Positions 7,140 through 14,796 of a stretch of DNA of 18,196 nt are shown here, piece by piece. The DNA is from an uncultured Actinomyces sp. (lineage in GTDB: Bacteria > Actinomycetota > Actinomycetes > Actinomycetales > Actinomycetaceae). Below the pieces are notes generated by a model, which saw only the letters and a program-made list of their open reading frames with translations, searched no databases and was not told the origin of the DNA. The stretch spans positions 1 to 18,196 of the forward strand of contig UWSI01000032.1 of NCBI GenBank assembly GCA_900541895.1, in the 5' to 3' direction. Within the stretch, counting starts at the first letter, position 1. Each line of letters opens with the position of its first letter. A program made the translations under genes and the position numbers.

Positions 7140-8702
7140 CTACTCCTGTTCTACACGGATTAAGGTTCCGTGTTCAAGATCGGAAAGGACCGACGGATCA
7201 ACACCGGCAGCCTCAACAATAGGACGGCGAATCATCTGATCACCCTGAGCTTCACACAGAGAGGTCCACGACGCGGCGATCAGCCCTGGAAGGTTGCGTA
7301 CTGCAAATCCGCGCAGGTACGCACGAGTATTTTCAGGAGCCCAGTCTGCAGCATGCTCAACTTCCTCAGGAGTGAACATCCGCTTAACACGCCCAGCTCG
7401 ATCAAGTGCAGCCACCAGCGAACGATCTAGGCGCAAATCCGCCCACTGCAGATCCATCGCAGCAAGTTTAGGATCATCCCACGTTGTTGAAAGGCGCTGA
7501 CGTTGACGGTCAAGAAGCTGATACTTCCCAACCCATTCAACCTCGGTGGCAACGCTAAATAGCTCCTCAGACATGCGAGTGAGGACATCATCCCAGTACT
7601 TCAGGATGAGCTCTTCGTCTGCACTCAGTTCAATACCTACGCGGGTGAATGTCTCGCAGACCAAATCGACATAAATCTTTTGAATGTCAAGGGCGCTTCG
7701 CGCACCTCCGGCAAGCCCAGCCTTGTAAGTTAGCGTCGGATCGTGGCTGATATTCCAAGTCTCTTGTACTGGATCATCCATCGCAAGAGCATCCCATTCC
7801 ATCCCGAGGCCAGCCTCAATTGCTTTGAGCACTAAGCCGGTTGTTCCCAGGCGGAGATAGAGCGAGGAATCGAATTGGTTGGCGTCTCCGCCGATCACGT
7901 GAAGGCGGCGGAAGTGGGCTGGGTTCGCATGAGCTTCGTCGCGAGTATTGATAATCGGTCGATTAAAGGTAGTCTCTAAGCCAACTTCATTTTCAACAAA
8001 GTCAGCTCGCTGCGAGATCTGAAAACCAGCAAATTCACTGCGCTGACCGATTCCGACGCGTCCTGCGCCACAAATAACCGGACGGGTGACGAAGAACGGA
8101 GTGAGGCCTCGGATGAGATCGTCAAGATCAATGCGACGGCTGATCTGATAGTTCTCGTGCGTTCCGTAAGCCGCGCCCTTACCATCCGTGTTGTTCTTCA
8201 CCAACACGATCTCGTCTCCGCGCTCACGAGCTGCTGACATCATTCGCCGGGCAATGACTTCGCCGGCGCGATCCCACAGTGCAGCATCGCGTGCGCTGAG
8301 CGTTTCAGGCGCAGAATACTCTGGGTGAGCGTGATCAACGTAGAGCCGCGCACCGTTTGTCAGCACAGATGACACCGCTGCAGGCAAATATCCGCTTGAC
8401 TGCCGAGGCAAGGGAAGCCTTTCACTTCCACCTGAAGGAGCAAGGTGGTAGGGGTCATCGGTCAGCATCGAAGGGTCTGCAGCTGCACGAGAAAGTCTCA
8501 TACCACGCAGGTCATTCAAAGGATCTTCAGCCGTATAGTCCCAGCGAACGGGCTGGCTACCCTCCGTAGGTGTACCGCTGCGCGAGAGAGCCGAGTAAGC
8601 ATCAACTATCCGGCAGGATAGGTCGACAGGATCAGCTCCAGGATTCTCGGGAGTATAAATACCGAATTCAGTCTCGGTACTCATCACCATATGAGAGCTC
8701 AT
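7140..8702 (-). CDS. dop: Pup deamidase/depupylase Dop
   Basis: Dop (520 aa) deamidates the C-terminal Gln of Pup and removes Pup from substrates; it is a paralogue of PafA. It shows MSTETEFGIY with Glu10, TNGARLYVDHAHPEYSAPE with the catalytic Asp near 123, GKGAAYGTHENYQ, GAGRVGIG, RPIINTRDEAHA and RRLHVIGGDAN. The Dop-specific loop (about residues 57-116) runs through PLNDLRGMRLSRAAADP and ends shortly before TNGARLYVD; it appears about 25 residues longer than in the mycobacterial protein as I recall it. ATG at 8702 is supported by GAAGGAG eight bases upstream and overlaps the arc stop as ATGA. Later in-frame ATGs at Met5 and Met7 are possible alternatives. Confidence 0.97.
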   Translation of the reverse strand: MSSHMVMSTETEFGIYTPENPGADPVDLSCRIVDAYSALSRSGTPTEGSQPVRWDYTAEDPLNDLRGMRLSRAAADPSMLTDDPYHLAPSGGSERLPLPRQSSGYLPAAVSSVLTNGARLYVDHAHPEYSAPETLSARDAALWDRAGEVIARRMMSAARERGDEIVLVKNNTDGKGAAYGTHENYQISRRIDLDDLIRGLTPFFVTRPVICGAGRVGIGQRSEFAGFQISQRADFVENEVGLETTFNRPIINTRDEAHANPAHFRRLHVIGGDANQFDSSLYLRLGTTGLVLKAIEAGLGMEWDALAMDDPVQETWNISHDPTLTYKAGLAGGARSALDIQKIYVDLVCETFTRVGIELSADEELILKYWDDVLTRMSEELFSVATEVEWVGKYQLLDRQRQRLSTTWDDPKLAAMDLQWADLRLDRSLVAALDRAGRVKRMFTPEEVEHAADWAPENTRAYLRGFAVRNLPGLIAASWTSLCEAQGDQMIRRPIVEAAGVDPSVLSDLEHGTLIRVEQE

Positions 8703-10213
8703 TGCTGGTTCTCCTTCAAGGGATGGATATCAGCGATATCTTGATCCAGACCGATCGTACGCGCCCAATCCACTGGAGCCTGTCGGGTTGCCAGTTCCAT
8801 TGATTCGCGAATTTCATCGCCGAGGCCGCGCATGACGTGGTCGAGCGCCATCCCCTGCGTACCGTTCTCGATTGCATCAAGGATCGCGTATTTCTTCGCT
8901 CGCTCCACAATTCCTGCAATCATGGCACCCGAAACAATATCGGCAAGGTAGATGATACGTTCCTGACCGGAATGACTGCGCGCAGACAGCAAAGCCGAAT
9001 TGTCATCACGCCGATAAAGGCTGGCAACTGCCCGATCGATCATCTCTTCATGGCTCATCTGCTGACCGCTTTGTGCAAGAGGTACAGAGCGGTCAAGATG
9101 CTTTCTGAAAATATCCTTCGCTGCACGTTCATCTGGGCGTTCAATGCGGATACGGACATCAAGCCTTCCGGGGCGAAGGACAGCTGGATCGATCATGTCA
9201 GCACGGTTTGAGGCACCAACAATCACTACGTTGTCAAGACTTTCGACACCGTCCATTTCAGCGAGCAGCTGAGGAACCACCATCGTTTCGACATCGGAAG
9301 AAATTCCTGTACCGCGTGTTCTGAAAAGAGCTTCCATCTCATCGAAAAAGATTACGACTGGGACCTTCGATGAAGCCAATGCGCGAGCCCGAGCGAAAAT
9401 TGCACGGATCTGTCGTTCTGTCTCACCAACGAACTTCGTGAGAAGTTCGGGGCCTTTAATTGAGAGGAAATAACCTTCACCTGAAGAGCTAAAATCGCGC
9501 AACGATCGTGCTAGCGCTTGGGCGATCAGCGTCTTACCTGAACCTGGAGGCCCATATAGCAAAATTCCCTTTGTCGGCCGCAAACCGTATTGCCGATATA
9601 ACTCGGGGTGACGTAGGGGAAGTTCAATCGCCTGTCGAATTGTCTCAATCTGAGTGTCTAGCCCACCAATGTCATCGAAAGTCACATCTGGAATTTCAGG
9701 AGTGAGAAGCTGCTCGACGTCCTGGCGAATAATACGTTCATAGGCAAAGGAGGTACGAGGGTCGACCAAGACGCTCTCCCCGGGGCGAAGAGTACCGTGG
9801 CGTAGCGGACCGGCAAGTTCAACAATGCGATGGCTTCCAGCCTCGGCAGAGACAACGGCACGATCGACTCCGATAAGTTCCGCAACCTGTGCGAGCTCAC
9901 CGGTTCGCGAATACTCGCCGATCCCGACAACAATCATCTTGTCGTCAATAAGAACCTGTTGCCCCGGCGAGATTGATGTGATGTCAAGGGAAGTATCTGC
10001 CGCAAGGCGCATGAGACGACCTGACACATAGACTTCAAGAACACGCGAAGACGGCTGCGCGCGATGCAAAATCCCTAGGGTCAGCGGCGGTTGATTCACA
10101 TGCTTGAGTTGTTCCCTCAGGCGGAGAAGTTCTTGACGCGCCTGAGTGAGAGCGGCGCTCAGATGGGCATTCTTCTGCTCAAGAATTGAGAGTGCAGCGT
10201 CACTGTTGGTCAT
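8699..10213 (-). CDS. arc: AAA ATPase forming ring-shaped complexes (ARC/Mpa)
   Basis: ARC/Mpa (504 aa) is the hexameric unfoldase that captures pupylated proteins. An N-terminal coiled coil (about 6-41), the Pup-binding element, is followed by the tandem OB region (about 45-165) and one AAA module with Walker A GPPGSGKT (about 221-228), pore-loop KFVGE, Walker B VVIFFDEME, sensor GASNRAD and arginine-finger RPGRLDVRI. The C-terminus is IHPLKENQQ: the GQYL tail that docks Mpa on the 20S proteasome is absent. ATG at 10213 is chosen over the adjacent GTG at 10216 because GAAGGG then has a spacing of seven bases. The start overlaps the end of trmI. It probably serves as a proteasome-independent remodeller of pupylated proteins. 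Confidence 0.95.
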   Translation of the reverse strand: MTNSDAALSILEQKNAHLSAALTQARQELLRLREQLKHVNQPPLTLGILHRAQPSSRVLEVYVSGRLMRLAADTSLDITSISPGQQVLIDDKMIVVGIGEYSRTGELAQVAELIGVDRAVVSAEAGSHRIVELAGPLRHGTLRPGESVLVDPRTSFAYERIIRQDVEQLLTPEIPDVTFDDIGGLDTQIETIRQAIELPLRHPELYRQYGLRPTKGILLYGPPGSGKTLIAQALARSLRDFSSSGEGYFLSIKGPELLTKFVGETERQIRAIFARARALASSKVPVVIFFDEMEALFRTRGTGISSDVETMVVPQLLAEMDGVESLDNVVIVGASNRADMIDPAVLRPGRLDVRIRIERPDERAAKDIFRKHLDRSVPLAQSGQQMSHEEMIDRAVASLYRRDDNSALLSARSHSGQERIIYLADIVSGAMIAGIVERAKKYAILDAIENGTQGMALDHVMRGLGDEIRESMELATRQAPVDWARTIGLDQDIADIHPLKENQQ

Positions 10214-11234
10214 CACTACGCCCTTCTACCCACGCCCGCGCTTTAGCGTCGAGGTCCCTTTTCACCTTACGGATTTTCTTCTCCGAGCTCACGCGAAGGC
10301 CGACTTTCTGCTCGCTCCACTCATCTTCACTATTCCACGCTCCTTCGAGGCCTTCAGCCGCTTTGGCTGGACGAGTTGAGCGTTCCTGAGGAGTGGTCTG
10401 CGGAGCAAGACGTCTGGCAATCATCAAGAATCCAGTATGGGCAACCATTCGATGCTCGGGTCGAACAGCCAAACCATTGACGTGCCATTCACGCGACAGT
10501 GTCTCCCAGGCGACGGGATCGGTAAAGTTCTGAGAGGAACGAAGATCTTCGATCAATCGGGACATCTGAGTGACGGTCGCAATATAACAGCACAGAACAC
10601 CGCCGGGAACAAGTGCATGTGCAACCGCATCCAAGTTCTCCCAGGGAGCGAGCATATCGAGGACTACGCGATCAACACTCGATTCAGGCATGGCATTGAG
10701 TTCATCAGCCAGATCATTGACCCGAAGATCCCACGCTGGATGCGGAGCGCCGAACCACAGCTCAACGTTATCACGCGCAATCTGTGCGAATTCTTCGCGT
10801 CTTTCGACAGAAATCAATGTGCCGCGCTCCCCCACTGCGTTCAAAAGAGCCATCGATAGAGCACCCGACCCAGCACCGGCCTCGACAACTACCGCGCCAG
10901 GGAAAATATCCGCGTAGTGAACAATCGTCCCTGCATCTTTCGGGTAAACAACCGCAGCGCCCCTGGGCATTGACATGACATAGTCAACTTGAAGCGGGCG
11001 CAGAATTTGGAACTGACGACCCTCTTCAGTAGTGAGGACCTGGCCATCAGGGCGACCGATTAGATCATCGTGATCGATAAAGCCACGATTGGACTGAAAA
11101 CGACCACCAGAAACCAAGATAACGGTGTGCAAGCGGCCCTTTGGGTCGCGAATTTGGACGCGCTCTCCTTCTCGGAGAGGACCACGGTGACGTTCCTGGC
11201 CAAGGCCCTGGGCTTCATGTTCATGTGTGCTCAT
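10200..11234 (-). CDS. trmI: tRNA (adenine(58)-N(1))-methyltransferase TrmI
   Basis: TrmI (344 aa) methylates N1 of A58 in the T-loop of tRNAs using S-adenosylmethionine, as a tetramer. An N-terminal beta domain (about 15-95, REGERVQIRDPKGRLHTV) precedes the Rossmann methyltransferase with motif I VVEAGAGSGALSMAL (about 116-130), the acidic end of beta-2 in ISVERREEFA and the catalytic VLDMLAPWENLD (about 191-202). The C-terminal 50 residues are a highly charged extension (ERSTRPAKAAEGLEGAW onwards) past the core. It heads the long minus-strand chain and overlaps arc by 14 bases. The trmI / arc and trmI / RecB-like neighbourhood matches mycobacteria. A TAGTGT box seven bases upstream of the ATG suggests a leaderless message; there is no well-placed Shine-Dalgarno. 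Confidence 0.96.
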   Translation of the reverse strand: MSTHEHEAQGLGQERHRGPLREGERVQIRDPKGRLHTVILVSGGRFQSNRGFIDHDDLIGRPDGQVLTTEEGRQFQILRPLQVDYVMSMPRGAAVVYPKDAGTIVHYADIFPGAVVVEAGAGSGALSMALLNAVGERGTLISVERREEFAQIARDNVELWFGAPHPAWDLRVNDLADELNAMPESSVDRVVLDMLAPWENLDAVAHALVPGGVLCCYIATVTQMSRLIEDLRSSQNFTDPVAWETLSREWHVNGLAVRPEHRMVAHTGFLMIARRLAPQTTPQERSTRPAKAAEGLEGAWNSEDEWSEQKVGLRVSSEKKIRKVKRDLDAKARAWVEGRSDDQQ

Positions 11235-11241
11235 CGCCTCT

Positions 11242-11247
11242 ACACTA
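11242..11247 (-). promoter_or_regulatory. Possible -10 box of trmI operon (leaderless)
   Basis: TAGTGT on the minus strand fits the actinobacterial TANNNT -10 pattern and lies seven bases before the trmI ATG, which would place the transcription start at or next to the start codon. No clear -35 hexamer is visible. It would drive the whole trmI-arc-dop-pup-pafA chain. Inferred from spacing only. Confidence 0.35.
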
Positions 11248-11303
11248 CCGCGGTGTATGGAAGAACTGCCTGTTTAAACTCCGCGTGAAAAGGTGGAACT
11301 GGT

Positions 11304-11309
11304 TACGGT
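11304..11309 (+). promoter_or_regulatory. Possible -10 box of RecB-like nuclease gene (leaderless)
   Basis: TACGGT fits TANNNT and lies six bases before the ATG at 11316, again implying a leaderless transcript. The only purine-rich sequence (AAGGTGG, about 11289-11295) is too far from the start to act as a ribosome binding site. No convincing -35 is seen. Confidence 0.35.
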
Positions 11310-11315
11310 AGATGC

Positions 11316-12161
11316 ATGAGGAATTCACTCCCAAGCCGGCCTGCACTTTCGGCAAGCCGCACCAAAGAGTACCAACGCTGCCCGCTGCAGTTTCGCCTGC
11401 ATGTTGTCGACCGCGTTAAAGAACCGCCGACGCAAGCAACACTTCTTGGGACAACAGTTCACAGCACCTTAGAAAACCTCTATGCCCTCCCTAGGGAAGA
11501 ACGCAATGAGACACTCGCTCAAGAGCTTTTACGTAAAGAATGGGAAAAGACTCGTGCAGCTGACCCGAGTGTCATGAATTTATTTACAGACCATGCAGAC
11601 TTCGAACGCTGGCACGAGCGAATGTACTCGATGATCAGTAATTATTTTGCGATCGAAGACCCCCAAGCACTTGAGCCGCTGTCTACCGAAGCTCTTGTCG
11701 AGGCAACGACTTCGCAAGGAGTTAACCTCCTTGGTTACATTGACCGCATCGACCAAGCACCCAACGGAGCTTTGAGGGTGATCGACTACAAGACCGGAAA
11801 AGCTCCTTCCCCGCGTTTTCAAGAGGAAGCACTGTTTCAAATGCGTTTTTACGCGCTCTTGCTTTCCCTCACAAAGCGTCTGCCAAAGCGTACACAGCTG
11901 GTTTATCTTGCTTCTCAGAAGGTGCTGACATTTGATCCTGATTCCGCTGATATTTCCCGCTTCAGCGAAGAACTGAGCCGGACTTGGGAATCGATGAGAA
12001 GGGACGCACTGCAGGGCTATTTCGCTCCTCGACGCAACCCTCTATGCAACTGGTGTGGAGTGCGCGCGATGTGTCCCCTCTTTGACGGGACAACACCCGA
12101 GATCCCAACCAGTGGCCTGGAACGTTTGCTGGCAATGGGCCCGCAGCGATCAGATCAGTAA
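11316..12161 (+). CDS. RecB-family PD-(D/E)XK nuclease with Fe-S cysteine set
   Basis: A 281-aa stand-alone nuclease module of the RecB/Cas4/AddB-C-terminal type. Motifs in order: the N-terminal RPALSASRTKEYQRCPLQF with Cys22, GTTVHSTLE with His49, GYIDRID with Asp143, VIDYKTGK with Asp157 and Lys159, and QMRFYALLL with Gln175 and Tyr179. The C-terminus has NPLCNWCGVRAMC (Cys244, 247, 253), so with Cys22 the four ligands of a 4Fe-4S cluster are present, as in AddB and Cas4. There is no helicase domain. It is divergent from trmI, the same arrangement as in mycobacteria, where its role is not established; DNA repair or end processing is the natural guess. Its last 7 bases overlap the end of the convergent HAD gene. 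Confidence 0.92.
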   Translation: MRNSLPSRPALSASRTKEYQRCPLQFRLHVVDRVKEPPTQATLLGTTVHSTLENLYALPREERNETLAQELLRKEWEKTRAADPSVMNLFTDHADFERWHERMYSMISNYFAIEDPQALEPLSTEALVEATTSQGVNLLGYIDRIDQAPNGALRVIDYKTGKAPSPRFQEEALFQMRFYALLLSLTKRLPKRTQLVYLASQKVLTFDPDSADISRFSEELSRTWESMRRDALQGYFAPRRNPLCNWCGVRAMCPLFDGTTPEIPTSGLERLLAMGPQRSDQ

Positions 12162-12838
12162 GCGCGAACGAAGTTCGGTCGCTGCCCTTCCATAATCGAC
12201 TCAATAACACTTTCACTAAGGTCACTAAGCTCGCGAATATAGGGAAAATCAGCGGCGAACTCTTCAGGTGCCGCACCCTTGATCGCGACGGCTACTCCGC
12301 CGCTGGCGCAAGCGGCTTCAAGACCAACTGGAGAATCCTCGACAATCATGCAGCGACGGATATCAACTCTAAGAAGCTCAGCTGCCTTAAGGTAGCCCTC
12401 TGGTGAGGGTTTTCCTTCCGAGACATCATCACCGTAAATTGCATTCGTAAAACCGGGTGTCGCAGGTACATGCTCAAGGACCCTGGATGCCACTCGCCGT
12501 CGCGTCGCTGTAACGACCGCTGTCGGAATTGAGCGCTCATGGCACCAACCTAGGAGTTCAACAAGCCCGTCTTTCCAGGGCAATCCAGCGTCGAGGCGAT
12601 CGATCACTCCCTGTTCAACACGATCGGCAACCACAGCCTCGTCAAGAGGATGACGAGCAAATGAACGCAGAATTTCCACCATCCGCGGCAAAGTAGACCC
12701 CAACATCCTTTGGCGCATCTGCGGGGTCATTTGTGTCCCCATCTCGGCGAGCACCTGTCCTTCCGCCCCTTCCCACAGGGGCTCGGTATCAACGATGGTG
12801 CCATCCATATCGAAGAGGATTGCCTCAGGCAGAGTCAT
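12155..12838 (-). CDS. HAD-superfamily phosphatase (beta-phosphoglucomutase-like subgroup)
   Basis: A 227-aa HAD hydrolase with all four motifs: motif I ILFDMDGTIVDTEP with nucleophile Asp10 and acid/base Asp12, motif II VVTAT with Thr110, motif III GKPSPEGYL with Lys143, and motif IV MIVEDSPVGLEAA with Glu167-Asp168. The helical cap between motifs I and II (about 20-85) is of the class used by beta-phosphoglucomutases and small sugar-phosphate or nucleotide phosphatases. The substrate cannot be read from sequence. It starts 26 bases after uppP on the same strand and is probably co-transcribed with it. Its end overlaps the RecB-like gene tail to tail by 7 bases, and I see no terminator there. 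Confidence 0.92.
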   Translation of the reverse strand: MTLPEAILFDMDGTIVDTEPLWEGAEGQVLAEMGTQMTPQMRQRMLGSTLPRMVEILRSFARHPLDEAVVADRVEQGVIDRLDAGLPWKDGLVELLGWCHERSIPTAVVTATRRRVASRVLEHVPATPGFTNAIYGDDVSEGKPSPEGYLKAAELLRVDIRRCMIVEDSPVGLEAACASGGVAVAIKGAAPEEFAADFPYIRELSDLSESVIESIMEGQRPNFVRAY

Positions 12839-12864
12839 ACTTCCGTACGTCCTTCACACAAGAT

Positions 12865-13722
12865 TCACGCAGCAGGCGTTGTTCCCAAGGGAGAAAGCAG
12901 ACCGCTTAACAGACCAAGAGCTACAAGAATACCAATTGCGATTCGGTACCAAACAAAGGGCGCATAGGACTGAGTGGAAATAATCTTCAGGAACCACAAG
13001 ATCACAACGACGCCGACCACGAAGGCAATGATTGTTGCCACGATTGTCGGGCCAACAGCAATGGTCTCACTACCGGTCAAGACCTTTGCAACCTTGTAGA
13101 GCCCTGAAGCCCACACGGCCGGCATTGCCAGAAGGAAGGAGTAGCGGGCGGCGGCTTCACGGGTGTAGCCCAAGAAACGACCCATTGTAATTGTTCCACC
13201 CGAACGAGAAACACCTGGGATGAGCGCCATTGCCTGCGCGAGGCCGTACAGAAGGGCGTCCTTCCATGTCATCGATTTCAGGTCACGCTCTTGAGGTGCA
13301 TAGCGATCAACAAAGCCCAAAAGTAGGCCGAAAACAATCAGCATTGCTGAAGTAATCCACAGGTTACGCAGGCCCGTATCGATCGCATTCTGGAAAAGAA
13401 GACCCAGAATACAAATCGGAAGCGAACCGACGATGATCATCCATCCCATTCGCGCATCAGGATCACTTGAGGGCACTCGATTTTCCTTTGCGCCCAACGG
13501 CAAAGATCGGAACCATGCACTCAGGATTCGGACAATGTCCTTCCAGAAGACGATAACAACCGCAAGCTCCGTACCGATTTGCGTGATTGCGGTGAAAGCA
13601 GCACCCGGATCGGTTGAGCCCGTAAGCTCACCGACAATGCGAATATGCGCGGATGAGGAAACGGGAAGGAACTCCGTCAGACCCTGAACAAGTCCAAGAA
13701 TGATTGCATCAAGCCAGTTCAT
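12865..13722 (-). CDS. uppP: Undecaprenyl-diphosphate phosphatase UppP (BacA family)
   Basis: UppP (285 aa) recycles undecaprenyl pyrophosphate to the monophosphate carrier used for peptidoglycan and is linked to bacitracin resistance. It is an integral membrane protein with many hydrophobic helices. Both active-site signatures are visible: LTEFLPVSSSAH (about 15-26) and IPGVSRSGGTITMGR. Although the open frame continues upstream to 13968, the extension is hydrophilic, overlaps the divergent aldo/keto reductase gene and lacks homology, so MNWLDAIILG at 13722 is the start. Only a weak GAG precedes it; TAGAGT ending eight bases before the ATG might be a -10 box. The HAD phosphatase follows 26 bases downstream. 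Confidence 0.97.
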   Translation of the reverse strand: MNWLDAIILGLVQGLTEFLPVSSSAHIRIVGELTGSTDPGAAFTAITQIGTELAVVIVFWKDIVRILSAWFRSLPLGAKENRVPSSDPDARMGWMIIVGSLPICILGLLFQNAIDTGLRNLWITSAMLIVFGLLLGFVDRYAPQERDLKSMTWKDALLYGLAQAMALIPGVSRSGGTITMGRFLGYTREAAARYSFLLAMPAVWASGLYKVAKVLTGSETIAVGPTIVATIIAFVVGVVVILWFLKIISTQSYAPFVWYRIAIGILVALGLLSGLLSPLGTTPAA

Positions 13723-13797
13723 ATCCCCAACTCTACGGTGCTTGGCCTCACGCAAGCCAAAGATGGGCATGTGTATGCCGTCATAGCCCACGCGTTC

Positions 13798-13803
13798 TAG
13801 GCT
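13798..13803 (+). promoter_or_regulatory. Possible -10 box for the aldo/keto reductase-like gene
   Basis: TAGGCT matches TANNNT and ends six bases before the ATG at 13810, implying a leaderless transcript. No Shine-Dalgarno is visible in front of that ATG and no good -35 hexamer is seen. Low confidence. Confidence 0.3.
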
Positions 13804-13809
13804 TAGCTT

Positions 13810-14727
13810 ATGGAGATTCGCCAATGTGGAACACGCGGGCTTTCTGTGTCCAGTCTGGGTTTGGGAACACTGACTTGGGGACGCGACACAGATGAAGATC
13901 AAGCCTGTGCAATGCTCAAATCCTTCGTTGAAGCTGGAGGGACTCTTGTAGAAGTGAGTCCTCTCCACGGTTCCGGGCGCGCGCTCAGCGTTCTTGCCGA
14001 GGCCTTACGCGCCGTTGGTAGACACCGAGTGACGATTGCTTTGCGTGGTGCAATGCGTTTCTCTAAAGGAGCCAATGAGCTCTCTGCTTCTCGTGGAGAT
14101 ATGCTCCGCTGCCTAGATACAACACTCGCGATTCTCGAAACAGATTTCGTTGACCTCTGGTTAGCAACTCCGTCCCCGACAGGAATTCCGCTCGAGGAAA
14201 CTTTGTCGGCACTCGAATGGGCCTATTCCAGCGGACGCGCTCACTACCTCGGGCTCAGTCACCGCGATACCTGGGATTGCGCACTCATGTGGGCACACTC
14301 AGATCAAGTTCCTCTGGCCGCCGTCGAAGAAGAATACTCACTCCTATGCTCTTCTCCCCTGCTCGACCGTGCTCGGTACAACGGATTTGGGTTCCTCGCT
14401 CATTCACCGCTTGCGGGGGGTGTACTGACAGGAAAATATCGTCACGCGACACCACCTGATTCACGAGCCGCATCTGCCCATCTGCGTTCAAGCGTTGCGC
14501 CATACCTGGAGAGCAGTCTTCCGATTGTCGAAGCTTTATCACAGGCAGCACATGGGCTGGAATGTTCAATCACTGACGTTGCTTTAGCGTGGGTGGAAGG
14601 TACGCCGGGAGTGACGAGCGCAATTATCGGGCCACGAAACCTCGTACAACTCGAGCAGATCCTCAATGGGCGCATTGAGCTTCCCTTACCGATTCGGCAG
14701 GTATTAAGCGAAGTGAGCGCTAAATAG
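13810..14727 (+). CDS. Aldo/keto reductase-fold protein lacking the catalytic tetrad
   Basis: A 305-aa protein that follows the (beta/alpha)8 aldo/keto reductase family end to end: MEIRQCGTRGLSVSSLGLGT, GRDTDEDQA, LDTTLAILETDFVDLW, PLEETLSALEWA, YSLL, HSPLAGGVLTGKYR, and the cofactor-site end SAIIGPRNLVQLEQIL. The four catalytic residues are all replaced. Asp is Glu48 and Tyr is His53 (VEVSPLHG instead of VDTAxxYG), Lys is Arg79 (VTIALRGA instead of VVIATKAG), and His is Thr120 (DLWLAT instead of DLWQVH). The usual Ser-Asn cofactor pair also reads Ser-His (LGLSHRD). The reading frame is intact, so this is a probable pseudoenzyme or an enzyme with altered chemistry, not a pseudogene. It diverges from uppP and ends at a strong hairpin. 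Confidence 0.9.
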   Translation: MEIRQCGTRGLSVSSLGLGTLTWGRDTDEDQACAMLKSFVEAGGTLVEVSPLHGSGRALSVLAEALRAVGRHRVTIALRGAMRFSKGANELSASRGDMLRCLDTTLAILETDFVDLWLATPSPTGIPLEETLSALEWAYSSGRAHYLGLSHRDTWDCALMWAHSDQVPLAAVEEEYSLLCSSPLLDRARYNGFGFLAHSPLAGGVLTGKYRHATPPDSRAASAHLRSSVAPYLESSLPIVEALSQAAHGLECSITDVALAWVEGTPGVTSAIIGPRNLVQLEQILNGRIELPLPIRQVLSEVSAK

Positions 14728-14743
14728 GAGCGGGCGTTAAATA

Positions 14744-14779
14744 AAGGTGTGCGGGCAGTTGGTACTGCCCGCACACCTT
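14744..14779. terminator. Strong terminator hairpin between convergent genes
   Basis: A perfect 15-bp stem (AAGGTGTGCGGGCAG and its complement) closes a six-base loop. Read on the minus strand it is followed by TATTTAA, so it best terminates the acidic-protein operon, but it also lies 16 bases after the aldo/keto reductase-like stop and can serve both directions. Confidence 0.85.
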
Positions 14780-14796
14780 AAAGACAACTGAAGCGA

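Noticed and set aside
13723..13968. Upstream extension of the uppP reading frame (82 residues)
   Set aside because: It overlaps the divergent aldo/keto reductase-like gene, is hydrophilic and unlike UppP; the family start MNWLDAIILG is at 13722.
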